DNA from: Aureimonas sp. Leaf427
Lineage (GTDB): Bacteria > Pseudomonadota > Alphaproteobacteria > Rhizobiales > Rhizobiaceae
Direction: 5' to 3'
Length of the DNA stretch: 64,000 bases
Assembly (NCBI RefSeq): GCF_001425485.1
Contig: NZ_LMQW01000043.1
Coordinates: forward strand, 41,035-105,034
The notes below the pieces were generated by a model. It was not told the origin of the DNA and ran no database searches. It worked only from the letters and a program-made list of their open reading frames with translations. Position numbers and translations under genes: made by a program. Numbering within the stretch: position 1 is the stretch's first letter; each line of letters opens with the position of its first letter. Positions 1 to 8,944 of this stretch are shown piece by piece.

Positions 1-11
1 AAACCCGAAGG

Positions 12-110
12 GCTGGCCCCCTATCGGCCAATTCCAGCGGCGTGCGTCTGCGGCCGTAGCCCCGCTACGGCCTTGCCACCCACCTTGACCTTGGCCGATA
101 GGGGGCCAGC
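12..110. repeat. Nested inverted repeats at the left edge
   Basis: Positions 12-30 and 92-110 are perfect 19-base inverted arms. Between them, 52-60 and 64-72 form a second perfect 9-bp stem with a 3-base loop. The structure lies upstream of the DUF4164/zapA pair in DNA without a convincing gene. There is no T-run, so it is not a classical terminator on either side. It could be an intergenic palindromic element or a cruciform-forming site. The arms and stem are seen directly; the role is unknown. Confidence 0.7.
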
Positions 111-292
111 AGAACTGGGTCCTATTTACCGTCCGATGCTCCAGAGCGCGCTCAGCCTCGTTTTCCACCGGGGCGCCCGGACGGGCCGTCTTTCGAGGTT
201 GCAACGAGGCGCCGAATGTCGCAGGACTCGTCGTCAGTTACCGCACTCGCCTCGACCGGGCCGCGAAGTCTTCGGAGAGGCCACGGGGATTC

Positions 293-574
293 ATGTCAGC
301 CGATTCGCTCAACGCAGCTTCCCAACGCCTCGACCGCGCCCTGCAGCGCCTCGACCGGGCCATCGACGGCCAGATCGAGCGCGAGGCCTTCGTGCGCGAT
401 GCCGACGAGGAGGTTCAGCGCATGACCGCGGACCGTTCGCGCCTTGCCGGTGAGCTCGACGGGGCGCTGGCGCGCGCGGAGCGCCTGGAGCGGGCGAACC
501 GCGAGGTCTCGCGCCGTCTCGTCAACGCCATGGAGCAGATCCGCGGCGTTCTCGAGAGCCGGCGCGAAGGCTGA
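293..574 (+). CDS. DUF4164 family small coiled-coil protein
   Basis: This 93-residue protein is almost entirely heptad-patterned helix rich in Arg, Glu and Ala, with no membrane segment and no signal peptide. It matches the DUF4164 family, which in Hyphomicrobiales is encoded immediately upstream of zapA. It ends 20 bases before zapA on the same strand, so the two are probably co-transcribed. The context suggests a cytoplasmic partner of the cell-division machinery, but that is inference from neighbourhood only. The start ATG at 293 was chosen because the coiled coil begins right after it. Confidence 0.75.
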   Translation: MSADSLNAASQRLDRALQRLDRAIDGQIEREAFVRDADEEVQRMTADRSRLAGELDGALARAERLERANREVSRRLVNAMEQIRGVLESRREG

Positions 575-594
575 CGGGCCAGAAGGAACGCACC

Positions 595-957
595 ATGCCG
601 CAAGTCGTCGTCTCGATCGACGGAAAGACCTTCCGCATGGCCTGCGCGGACGGGGAGGAGCGCCATCTGGAAAGCCTTGCAGCCGAGGTGGACGGACGCA
701 TCGGCGAGCTTCGCAAGAGCTTCGGCGAGATCGGCGACCAGCGCCTCGTGATGATGGCCGCGATCATGACGGCGGACGAACTCTCCGAGCAGCGCCGTCG
801 CATCGCCGCGCTCGAAGCCTCGCTCGGCGAGGCCAACAAGGCCCGCGAGGAGGCCGTGCGCCGCCTCGCCGACAGCGACAACCGGCTGGTCGACCATGTC
901 GAGCACATGGCCGAGGCGATCGAGAAGGCGGCGGAGCGGCTGGAAAAGCGGGTCTGA
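595..957 (+). CDS. zapA: Cell division protein ZapA
   Basis: This 120-residue protein has the ZapA layout: an N-terminal beta-rich head (residues 1-35, starting MPQVVVSIDGK), the signature around residues 40-70 with the conserved AAIMTADEL stretch, and a C-terminal coiled coil (70-120). ZapA binds FtsZ and bundles protofilaments at the division site in the cytoplasm. A purine-rich ribosome site (AGAAGGA) precedes the ATG. It follows the DUF4164 gene by 20 bases. In many alphaproteobacteria 6S RNA and the 5-FCL gene come next; here an ABC exporter on the opposite strand lies between. Confidence 0.9.
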   Translation: MPQVVVSIDGKTFRMACADGEERHLESLAAEVDGRIGELRKSFGEIGDQRLVMMAAIMTADELSEQRRRIAALEASLGEANKAREEAVRRLADSDNRLVDHVEHMAEAIEKAAERLEKRV

Positions 958-1019
958 GCGACGCGCCGTCCCGATGGCGGCGCAGGCTTTCCGGTGGACG
1001 GTCCCTGGCTTGCTCCCCG

Positions 1020-1777
1020 TCAGGCCTTCAGCTTGTAGCCCGTCCTGAAGATCCACCAGATGCCGGCGAGGCAGAGCGCCATCACCACCAGCGTCATCGC
1101 GATCGAGATGCCGATCGAGACGTCGGAGACGCCGTAGAAGCTCCAGCGAAAGCCGCTGACGAGATAGACGACGGGGTTGAAGAGCGTCACCTTCTGCCAG
1201 AAGGGCGGGAGCATATCGATCGAGTAGAAGCTGCCGCCGAGAAAGGTCAGGGGCGTCACGACGAGGAGCGGCACGATCTGCAGCTTCTCGAATCCGTCCG
1301 CCCAGACGCCGATGATGAAGCCGAAGAGGCTGAACGTCACCGCGGTCAGGACGAGGAAGAGCACCATGATGACCGGGTGCTCGATGCGCAGATCCACGAA
1401 GAGCGCCGAGGTCGCGAGGATGATGAGGCCGATCGCGATCGATTTCGTCGCGGCCGCGCCCACATAGGCCGCCGTGATCTCGAAGGCCGAGATGGGGGCC
1501 GAGAGGATCTCGTAGATCGTGCCGGAGAATTTCGGGAAGTAGATGCCGAAGGAGGCATTGGCGATGCTCTGGGTCAGGAGCGTCAGCATGATGAGGCCGG
1601 GCACGATGAAGGCGCCGTAGCTGACGCCGCCGACCTCCTCCATGCGCGAGCCGATCGCCGAGCCGAAGACGACGAAATAGAGCGAGGTCGAGATGACGGG
1701 CGCCACCACGCTCTGCGCCAGCGTGCGGAAGGTGCGGGCCATCTCGAAGGCGTAGATGGCGCGGATCGCGGGAAGGT

Positions 1778-1781
<4 letters not shown>
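1020..1781 (-). CDS. ABC-2 type exporter permease
   Basis: A 253-residue integral membrane protein with about six hydrophobic segments and the ABC-2 permease organisation, resembling the YadH/NodJ class. The GTG start at 1781 overlaps the stop codon of the ATPase gene by four bases (GTGA), a typical translational coupling. The open frame continues upstream, but that part overlaps the ATPase coding region and does not look like permease. With the ATPase it should form a half-size exporter in the inner membrane. The substrate cannot be told from sequence. The first helix lies near residues 20-45. Confidence 0.9.
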
Positions 1782-2761
<980 letters not shown>

Positions 2762-2949
2762 GGTCGCCGTTCGCGCCTTCTGCTTCGTCCCCGCCAAGGT
2801 CTCGCTTTTCACGGTTTCGGCAAGGGAGACGGAGCGTTTCGCCGCCTCTTTCTCCGGCGTCGCACGAAACAGAGGCGAAAGCTCTGGCCACCACTCGCGG
2901 CGGAGCCTATATCCCTCCTCGGCGGGCTGCTTGGTGCGACAGGGGTAAC

Positions 2950-3104
2950 ATTTCCTCGGGGCCTTACGCATCCCCTAGGGAGCTGTCCCTGCCTTAGCCC
3001 GTGGGCTGGGGCACACGGCGCCCACCTACACTGTAGGTTCCCGGGATCGACTTCTCCATCGGCCGAGGTGGCTCGCCACTCCTTAGCTTTCCAGACCATC
3101 CGCT
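2950..3104 (+). ncRNA. ssrS: 6S RNA
   Basis: The stretch shows the alphaproteobacterial 6S RNA signature: a central block with GCCCGTGGGCTGGGGCACAC at 2997-3016, followed by a CGGCGCCCACCTAC... segment and GTTCCCGGGATCGACTT. A closing stem pairs CCTCGG (2953-2958) with CCGAGG (3063-3068). It lies directly upstream of the 5-formyltetrahydrofolate cyclo-ligase gene, the position conserved across proteobacteria. 6S RNA binds sigma70-RNA polymerase holoenzyme and down-regulates transcription in stationary phase. The exact 5' and 3' ends are estimated. Confidence 0.85.
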
Positions 3105-3164
3105 TCGTTCTAAGCCTGCCCAACCCTCGTGTCGCTTCTGCGGCGCAGGAAAGCGGGAGGCGTG

Positions 3165-3752
3165 ATGAGCGGGCAGGAACCGGACTTGCGGGCGCAAAAG
3201 ATGCGCGTTCGAGCGGCGGCGCTGGCGCGGCGCGACGCGCTCGGCGACGAGGCGCGCATCGAGGCCTCGCTGACGGTCGCCGGCCTTCTCGGCGAGGCGC
3301 TCGACTTCGATCCCGGCACGATCGTCTCGGGCTTCCTGCCCATCCGCTCGGAAATCGACCTGCGGCCCCTGATGGCGCGGCTGGCCGACCGCGGCGCGCG
3401 GCTCTGCGTTCCCGCGATCGTCGGCGGCGAGCTGGAGTTCCGCCAGCTTGTGCGCGGCGAGCCGCTGGTGCCGCAGGGGTTCGGCACGCTCGCGCCGGGG
3501 GAGGGCGCAGCAGTGCTCGATCCGCAGCTGATGCTCGTGCCGCTCTCCGCCTTCGACCGTCGCTGCCACCGCATCGGATACGGGCGGGGCTATTACGACC
3601 GGGCGATCGAGGCGATCCGCAGGCGCGGCGGAGCCCCGAGGCTCGTCGGCGTCGCCTTCGCCGCGCAGGAGGTCGAGACGGTGCCGACCGAGGATCACGA
3701 CGTGGCGCTCGACATGATCGCGACGGAGGCCGGTCTCGTTCGGCCGGCTTGA
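3165..3752 (+). CDS. 5-formyltetrahydrofolate cyclo-ligase
   Basis: This 195-residue protein has the 5-FCL family hallmarks: an N-terminal basic helix, FLPIRSEIDLRPLM, and the C-terminal substrate/ATP motif RIGYGRGYYDRAI. It converts 5-formyl-THF to 5,10-methenyl-THF using ATP in cytoplasmic one-carbon metabolism. The ATG at 3165 follows a good GGGAGG ribosome site; a GTG at 3129 in frame is less likely. It follows 6S RNA on the same strand, the classic ssrS-ygfA arrangement, and its stop is two bases from the convergent CAP lipoprotein gene. Confidence 0.92.
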   Translation: MSGQEPDLRAQKMRVRAAALARRDALGDEARIEASLTVAGLLGEALDFDPGTIVSGFLPIRSEIDLRPLMARLADRGARLCVPAIVGGELEFRQLVRGEPLVPQGFGTLAPGEGAAVLDPQLMLVPLSAFDRRCHRIGYGRGYYDRAIEAIRRRGGAPRLVGVAFAAQEVETVPTEDHDVALDMIATEAGLVRPA

Positions 3753-3754
3753 GG

Positions 3755-4255
3755 TCAGTCGGCCGTGCGGGGACGCGCGAAGATCTGCGTCCAGTAAGGT
3801 TTGCCGTCCGCACTCCTCGCGGCGGCGAAGCCGATCTCGGTGACGCGCGGGTTCAGGAGGTTCTTGCGGTGGCCGGGGGAGGCGACCCAGCCGGCCATGG
3901 CGGAATCGTAGTCGCGAAAGGACGTCGCGATGTTTTCCGCCGTCGTGGTCCAGTCGTAGCCGGCGGCCCGCACGCGGTCCGGCAGAAGACCGGCGACCTC
4001 GTGGTCCATCTTCCCCCGCCTGGCCATCGCCGCCGACTGCGCGGCGGCGGCGGTCATCAGATGCGTCTCCATCCGCAGAGCCGGCATGCCGTGCTCGGCG
4101 CGAAAGGCATTGACCGACCCCAGCGCCTTCGTGCGATCCAGGGCGATCTCCTGCGACGGACCGCTCGGGCGGGGCGCCCCGGCGCAGGCGGACAGAGCGA
4201 GGGTCATGACGAGCGGCAGAGCGAGGGCGGCGAGAGGGCGGGACGTCGGTTTCAA
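3755..4255 (-). CDS. CAP (SCP/PR1-like) domain lipoprotein
   Basis: A 166-residue secreted protein. It has a signal peptide with lipobox ending at Cys24 (LSAC), a short Pro/Ser linker, then a CAP domain: helix with NAFRAEHGMPAL, MDHE, TAENIA and GHRKNLLNPRVTEIG motifs. Bacterial CAP proteins are extracytoplasmic and of largely unknown biochemical function. It is convergent with the 5-FCL gene (two-base gap) and divergent from the GST gene. The lipobox predicts anchoring to the inner or outer membrane. Confidence 0.85.
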   Translation of the reverse strand: MKPTSRPLAALALPLVMTLALSACAGAPRPSGPSQEIALDRTKALGSVNAFRAEHGMPALRMETHLMTAAAAQSAAMARRGKMDHEVAGLLPDRVRAAGYDWTTTAENIATSFRDYDSAMAGWVASPGHRKNLLNPRVTEIGFAAARSADGKPYWTQIFARPRTAD

Positions 4256-4347
4256 GGGCTGGCGGTCCAGTTCGATCGGGAGAGCCGGCTCCTGACGCGC
4301 GATCGCGTCGATCCTGCGGCGATGGACCCTACATTGACGGAAAAATC

Positions 4348-5019
4348 ATGAGCGAGACTGAAGGCACGATGATCGATCTCTACACCTGGACGACGCCGAA
4401 CGGCGAGAAGCCCGTCATCTTCCTGGAAGAGGCCGGCATCGACTACACGCTGCATCTCGTCGACATCTCCTCCGGCGCGCAGAAGGCGCCGGCTTTCGTC
4501 GCGGTCAATCCGAACGGACGCATCCCCGCCATCGTCGAGCACACGCCGGAGGGCGGCGCGTTCCGCGTCTTCGAGTCCGGCGCGATCCTGCTCCATCTCG
4601 CGGAGCGGACGGGCAAGCTTCTGCCCCTGGCTCAGCCGCACCGGACGGAGGCGCTGTCCTGGCTCTTCTTCCAGGCCGGCGGCACCGGGCCGATGATCGG
4701 CCAGCTCCACCACTTCAACAATGCCGCGCCGGAGAAGCTCCCCTACGCGATCGAGCGCTACGCCAACGAGTCGCGCCGCCTGCTGGGTGTCCTGGAAAGC
4801 CGGCTTGCCGATTTCGAATGGCTGGCGGGCGACTACGGCATAGCCGACATCATGAACTTCTCCTGGGCGCGCTCGGGGCTCGCCGCGCTCGACGCGCGTG
4901 CGGACTTTCCCGCGCTCGCCGAATGGGTCGACCGGATCGCCCGCCGCGAAGCGGTCCTGCGGGGCCTCGGCCGGCTGAAGGCAGCCAAGGACGCGCTCCA
5001 GACGGCGGCCAAGCCATGA
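4348..5019 (+). CDS. Glutathione S-transferase, YfcG/YghU-like
   Basis: A 223-residue GST. The thioredoxin-fold N-terminus (LYTWTTPNGEKPVIFLEEAG) carries the TPNG signature of nu-class GSTs such as YfcG, followed by NPNGRIPAI and an all-helical C-terminal domain. These enzymes often act as disulfide reductases rather than conjugases. An in-frame ATG at 4369 has a better ribosome site (GAAGG), so the mature start may be seven codons later. The stop overlaps the next gene by four bases (ATGA), implying an operon with the YmdB-like phosphoesterase. Confidence 0.88.
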   Translation: MSETEGTMIDLYTWTTPNGEKPVIFLEEAGIDYTLHLVDISSGAQKAPAFVAVNPNGRIPAIVEHTPEGGAFRVFESGAILLHLAERTGKLLPLAQPHRTEALSWLFFQAGGTGPMIGQLHHFNNAAPEKLPYAIERYANESRRLLGVLESRLADFEWLAGDYGIADIMNFSWARSGLAALDARADFPALAEWVDRIARREAVLRGLGRLKAAKDALQTAAKP

Positions 5020-5840
5020 GGTTCCTCTTTCTCGGAGACATGGTCGGCCGGGCCGGGCGCACGGCGGTCTTCGACCGGCTTCCCGGTCTCGTCCGGGACT
5101 GGAAGCTCGATTTCGTCGTAGTCAACGGCGAGAACGCGGCCGGCGGGTTCGGCGTGACGGAGGAGATCTTCGAAGCGACGCTGTCGGCCGGTGCCGACGT
5201 GATGACGACGGGCAACCACGTCTTCGACCAGCGCGAGGCGCTGGAGTTCTCGACGCGGCACGACCGCTTCCTGCGCCCCCTGAACTATCCGCCGGGCGCG
5301 CCCGGCAAGGGCTCCGGCCTCTTCGAGGCGAAGAACGGGGCGCGCGTCCTCGTCTCCAACCTGATGGGCCGCGTCTTCATGCACCCGGAGCTCGACGATC
5401 CCTTCCGGGCCGTCGGCGATCTTCTCTCGGCCTGTCCGCTCGGCGAGCAGGCGGACGCGGTGATCCTCGACTTCCACGCGGAGGCGACGAGCGAGAAGCA
5501 GTGCTTCGCCCATTACGTGGACGGGCGGGCGAGCGTCGTCGTCGGCACGCACACGCATGTGCCGACCGCCGACCATCAGATCCTGCCGGGCGGCACGGCC
5601 TACCAGTCGGATGCCGGCATGTGCGGGGATTACGACAGCTCGCTCGGCATGGAGAAGGAGGAGCCGCTGAACCGCTTCCTCAGCAAGATCCCGCGCGGCC
5701 GCTTCGATGCGGCGCAGGGGCCGGCGACGATCTGCGGGCTGGCGGTCGAGATCTCGGATCGGACAGGTCTTGCCGAGAAGATCGCCCCCGTTCGGCTCGG
5801 CGCGCGGCTCGAAGAGGCCGTTCCGACCTTCTGGGCATGA
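5016..5840 (+). CDS. TIGR00282/YmdB-type metallophosphoesterase
   Basis: A 274-residue metallophosphoesterase of the YmdB family. It has GDMVGRAGR at the N-terminus, the NGENAAGG and TTGNHVFD motifs, and the C-terminal GTHTHVPTAD and SDAGMCGDYDSSLGM motifs that supply metal ligands. Characterised relatives hydrolyse 2',3'-cyclic nucleotides. The ATG at 5016 overlaps the GST stop codon. A long intergenic stretch follows. Confidence 0.9.
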   Translation: MRFLFLGDMVGRAGRTAVFDRLPGLVRDWKLDFVVVNGENAAGGFGVTEEIFEATLSAGADVMTTGNHVFDQREALEFSTRHDRFLRPLNYPPGAPGKGSGLFEAKNGARVLVSNLMGRVFMHPELDDPFRAVGDLLSACPLGEQADAVILDFHAEATSEKQCFAHYVDGRASVVVGTHTHVPTADHQILPGGTAYQSDAGMCGDYDSSLGMEKEEPLNRFLSKIPRGRFDAAQGPATICGLAVEISDRTGLAEKIAPVRLGARLEEAVPTFWA

Positions 5841-6256
5841 TGCCGGCGAGCCCCTGGGTCGACCTCTTCGGATGGCAAGGCCCACCCGGAGGGCCGGGCC
5901 CCCCGCCCTCGACGGCGTCGGGCTCAGGTCACGGCCCCGAGCCGCTCCCATGGCCCTCCTCGTCCAGAACGAAGGCGGCTCCGGAGAAACAGATCGATTC
6001 AGCGCTCGTCGGCATAAGAATCTTGCCCGTGTTGCACTGCGATGCGTTGTCTTTCTGCAACCCGTCGCCATCTGTCGCAGGCAAGTCACCGGGAGGGCCC
6101 ACGGTGGCGGGCATTTCATGAGGAGTTATTGGGGGCGGAACGGGCATCGTTCCGAGGTCAGGATCTTCTCGATAGGGCTTGCGAACGCGCGTGGCATGCG
6201 TCCACGACAGCATCGAAACACGCCTGGATAGAACGATCCGGCGCGAAGGAGGATTT
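5841..6256 (+). other. 416-base gap upstream of terC-like gene
   Basis: I see no convincing gene here. Near the 3' end there is a 7-bp perfect hairpin (6136-6142 with 6148-6154) and a weaker CACCG/CGGTG stem around 6087-6104, so the region may carry a structured leader. TerC/Alx genes in other bacteria are often preceded by the manganese-sensing yybP-ykoY riboswitch, but I cannot find its conserved core, so it is not called. Confidence 0.4.
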
Positions 6257-7309
6257 GTGGAGCAACCAGTCTCGACTGCGGTCGCGGAAACCGCGCTCAC
6301 AGGAATGGCACCCGATGCGGTGCCGACCTGGATCTGGCTCGCAACGGTCGGCGGCATCGCCGCTCTCTTCGTGTTCGACTTCTTTTCGCACACGCGCAAG
6401 GCGCATGAGCCGACCTTCCGGGAAGCGGCTCTCTGGTCCACCTTCTACGTCACCATCGCCCTCCTCTTCGGCTGGGGCGTCTGGCATTTCTGGGACCGCG
6501 ACCACGGCATCGAGTACTTCGCCGGCTTCATCACCGAGAAGTCGCTCTCGGTCGACAATCTCTTCGTCTTCGTCATCATCATGGGCAGCTTCCGCGTGCC
6601 CCGCGCCTACCAGCAGAAGGCGCTGCTCATCGGCATCGTCATCGCGCTCGTCATGCGCGGCCTCTTCATCGCGGCGGGTGCGGCGGCGATCGAGCGCTTC
6701 TCCTGGGTCTTCTACCTCTTCGGCCTCTTCCTGCTCTACACGGCCTGGAAGCTGGCGGCGGAGAGCTTCAAGCACGGCGCCAAGTCGACCGACGAGGAGT
6801 ACGAGCCGAACGCGGTGGTCAAATACTTCCAGCGCCATCTGCCGACGACGCCGGACTATCGCGGCAATGCGCTGACGGTGATCGAGAACGGCAAGCGCTA
6901 CTTCACGCCGATGTTCATCGTGATCCTGGCGCTCGGCATGACCGACCTTCTCTTCGCGCTGGACTCGATCCCCGCGATCTACGGCCTGACCGACGCGCCC
7001 TACATCGTCTTCACCGCCAACGCCTTCGCGCTTCTCGGCCTTCTGCAGCTCTACTTCCTGCTCGGCGGTCTGCTCGACCGGCTCGTCTATCTCGGCCTCG
7101 GCCTGTCGCTGATCCTCGCCTTCATCGGCGTGAAGCTGGTGATCCATGCGATGGAAGCGAACACGCTGCCCTTCCTGAACGGCGGCCAGCCGATCGAGGG
7201 CCTGCCGCATATCGAGACGAGCTTCTCGCTCTCGGTGATCGTCGGCATCCTGGTGGTGACGACCGTCGCCAGCCTGCTCAAGAGCCGATCGGACGCCCGC
7301 AAGGGGTGA
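6257..7309 (+). CDS. TerC/Alx family integral membrane protein
   Basis: A 350-residue polytopic protein with about nine hydrophobic segments and the TerC family acidic motifs in membrane helices: FDFFSH, ITEKSLSVDNLFVF and TDLLFALDSIPA. Members such as Alx and MeeF/MeeY act in manganese export, some metallating exoenzymes. The GTG at 6257 was chosen because a strong AAGGAGGA ribosome site ends four bases before it and the upstream frame has no family resemblance. A hairpin terminator follows at 7341. Metal responsiveness is family knowledge, not seen here. Confidence 0.88.
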   Translation: MEQPVSTAVAETALTGMAPDAVPTWIWLATVGGIAALFVFDFFSHTRKAHEPTFREAALWSTFYVTIALLFGWGVWHFWDRDHGIEYFAGFITEKSLSVDNLFVFVIIMGSFRVPRAYQQKALLIGIVIALVMRGLFIAAGAAAIERFSWVFYLFGLFLLYTAWKLAAESFKHGAKSTDEEYEPNAVVKYFQRHLPTTPDYRGNALTVIENGKRYFTPMFIVILALGMTDLLFALDSIPAIYGLTDAPYIVFTANAFALLGLLQLYFLLGGLLDRLVYLGLGLSLILAFIGVKLVIHAMEANTLPFLNGGQPIEGLPHIETSFSLSVIVGILVVTTVASLLKSRSDARKG

Positions 7310-7340
7310 AGAAGCGGCCTTCGGGCGAACGACGACGACA

Positions 7341-7366
7341 TGGAAGCCGGCGAAAGCCGGCTTTCA
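7341..7366 (+). terminator. Hairpin terminator after terC-like gene
   Basis: A stem of about ten base pairs (7341-7350 with 7357-7366) closes on a CGAAAG loop, 31 bases after the stop codon. The trailing T-run is weak (TCGTTTCG), so termination may be partial. Confidence 0.6.
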
Positions 7367-7502
7367 TCGTTTCGACGGGGCAGAGGTTCGGGTCTCGGAA
7401 AGGCTTCGGCAGACCGGACCGGTACTCCCTGTCGGCTCCATCGCTGTCATCTCGAAGCCGCGGGACGACGCTACAGGGAAGGTCAGGCTTGCCGCATCGC
7501 CC

Positions 7503-8063
7503 GTGCGTCTCTATCGGGCGACGAGACGCCCGAACACGCCTTCGAAAGTCCTTGTCTTGCGCCAGCTTCTTCTTCGTTACGCAACGCCGCTGACGACCGG
7601 GCTCTTCATCGTCTCGCTCGTGTCCGGCATCGCTCTGTTCTTCCATTTCGAAGGCCGTCTCTTCAAGGCGATGCACGAATGGCTGAGCATGGTGCTGGCC
7701 GTGCCGTTCGTTCTCCATCTCTGGAAGAATTGGCGTCCCTTCGTCGCCTATTTCAGGCGGCCCGCCATGACGGTCGCTCTTTCGGCCTCGCTCGTCGGCG
7801 CGCTGGCCTTCGCGGTTCCGGCGATGCTGGCGGGCGGCGCGAGCCGGGGCAATCCCGTTCAGGCCGTGCTCGGAGTCGTGCAGAACGGCTCGATCGCCCA
7901 TCTGGCCCCGCTGTTCGGGCATACGCCGGACGGGCTCGCGGCGGCCTTGCGGGAGAAGGGCTTCGTCGTCTCCTCCAACGAGGTGCGGCTTGCCGACGTG
8001 GCGCAGGCCTCGAACCGCTCGCCGCGCGAGATGCTGCCGCTTCTGGTCGAGATCGGGCGTTGA
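7503..8063 (+). CDS. DUF4405-like membrane protein
   Basis: A 186-residue protein with three to four hydrophobic segments (about residues 29-50, 58-78, 92-112) and histidines within or next to helices (MHEWL, FVLHLWKNW), as in DUF4405 proteins related to small b-type cytochromes. The C-terminal 60 residues are soluble. The GTG at 7503 is weakly supported and a TTG at 7557 is possible. It sits 83 bases upstream of the yebC-like gene on the same strand. Heme binding is inferred from the family and not certain. Confidence 0.65.
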   Translation: MRLYRATRRPNTPSKVLVLRQLLLRYATPLTTGLFIVSLVSGIALFFHFEGRLFKAMHEWLSMVLAVPFVLHLWKNWRPFVAYFRRPAMTVALSASLVGALAFAVPAMLAGGASRGNPVQAVLGVVQNGSIAHLAPLFGHTPDGLAAALREKGFVVSSNEVRLADVAQASNRSPREMLPLLVEIGR

Positions 8064-8146
8064 GGAAGCCGGGCGCACGTTCTGGACGCTCGACGGCTTT
8101 TTGACTAAGAAGCCGCCTTCACGGACGTCGACATTACGGGTGCCCC

Positions 8147-8896
8147 ATGGCCGGCCATTCACAGTTCAAGAACATCATGCACCGCAAGGGCCGCCAGGAC
8201 GCGGTCCGCTCCAAGCTCTTTTCCAAGCTCGCGCGCGAAATCTTCGTCGCGGCCAAGGGCGGCCTGCCCGATCCTTCCATGAACGCGCGCCTGCGCCTCG
8301 CCATCGCGAACGCCAAGGCGCAGTCCATGCCGAAAGACAATATCGACCGGGCGGTCAAGAAGGCGTCGGGCGCCGACGGCGAGAACTACGACGAGGTCCG
8401 CTACGAGGGCTACGGCCCCGGCGGCGTCGCCGTCATCGTCGAGGCATTGACCGACAACCGCAACCGCACGGCCTCCAACGTGCGTTCCTACTTCACCAAG
8501 GCCGGCGGCGCGATGGGCGAGTCGGGCTCGGTCGCCTTCATGTTCGACCGGGTCGGCGAGATCGTCTTCCCGGCCAAGGCCGGCAGCGCCGACAAGGTCA
8601 TGGAAGCCGCGATCGAGGCGGGTGCCGACGACGTGACCTCCGACGAGGACGGCCATGTCATCCTCACCGCCTTCGAATCGCTCGGCGAGGTCTCGGCCGC
8701 GCTCGAAGCCTCGCTCGGCGAGGCGGAAAGCGTGAAGATTGTCTGGAAGCCGCAGACCGGCACGCCGGTCGACGAGGAGCGGGCGGTCAGCGTCATGAAG
8801 CTCATCGCCAATCTCGACGACGACGACGACGTCCAGAACGTCTACGCCAATTTCGAGGTCGACGACGCCGTGATGGCGAAGCTTTCGGCTGCCTGA
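8147..8896 (+). CDS. YebC/PmpR (TACO1) family protein
   Basis: A 249-residue protein with the YebC signature at the N-terminus ([17 protein letters not shown]), the conserved NIDRAVKKA segment and the acidic middle and C-terminal domains. Members have been described as transcriptional regulators and as ribosome-associated factors that ease translation of proline stretches. In alphaproteobacteria the gene commonly lies close to ruvC, as here (with an intervening serine hydrolase on the other strand). Full length, ordinary codon use. Confidence 0.92.
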   Translation: MAGHSQFKNIMHRKGRQDAVRSKLFSKLAREIFVAAKGGLPDPSMNARLRLAIANAKAQSMPKDNIDRAVKKASGADGENYDEVRYEGYGPGGVAVIVEALTDNRNRTASNVRSYFTKAGGAMGESGSVAFMFDRVGEIVFPAKAGSADKVMEAAIEAGADDVTSDEDGHVILTAFESLGEVSAALEASLGEAESVKIVWKPQTGTPVDEERAVSVMKLIANLDDDDDVQNVYANFEVDDAVMAKLSAA

Positions 8897-8903
8897 TGTC
8901 CTC

Positions 8904-8926
8904 GCGGGCGCCGGATCGGCGCCCGC
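8904..8926. terminator. GC-rich hairpin between convergent genes
   Basis: A perfect 9-bp stem (8904-8912 with 8918-8926) lies eight bases after the yebC-like stop and 18 bases before the stop of the convergent serine hydrolase. It has no T-run. Its position suggests it shields both transcripts. Confidence 0.55.
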
Positions 8927-8944
8927 TCGGATCCTCCCAAGCTC

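Noticed and set aside
5841-6256. yybP-ykoY manganese riboswitch before the TerC-family gene
   Set aside because: The conserved GGGGAGUAGC-type element and partner strand could not be found; only unrelated hairpins are present.
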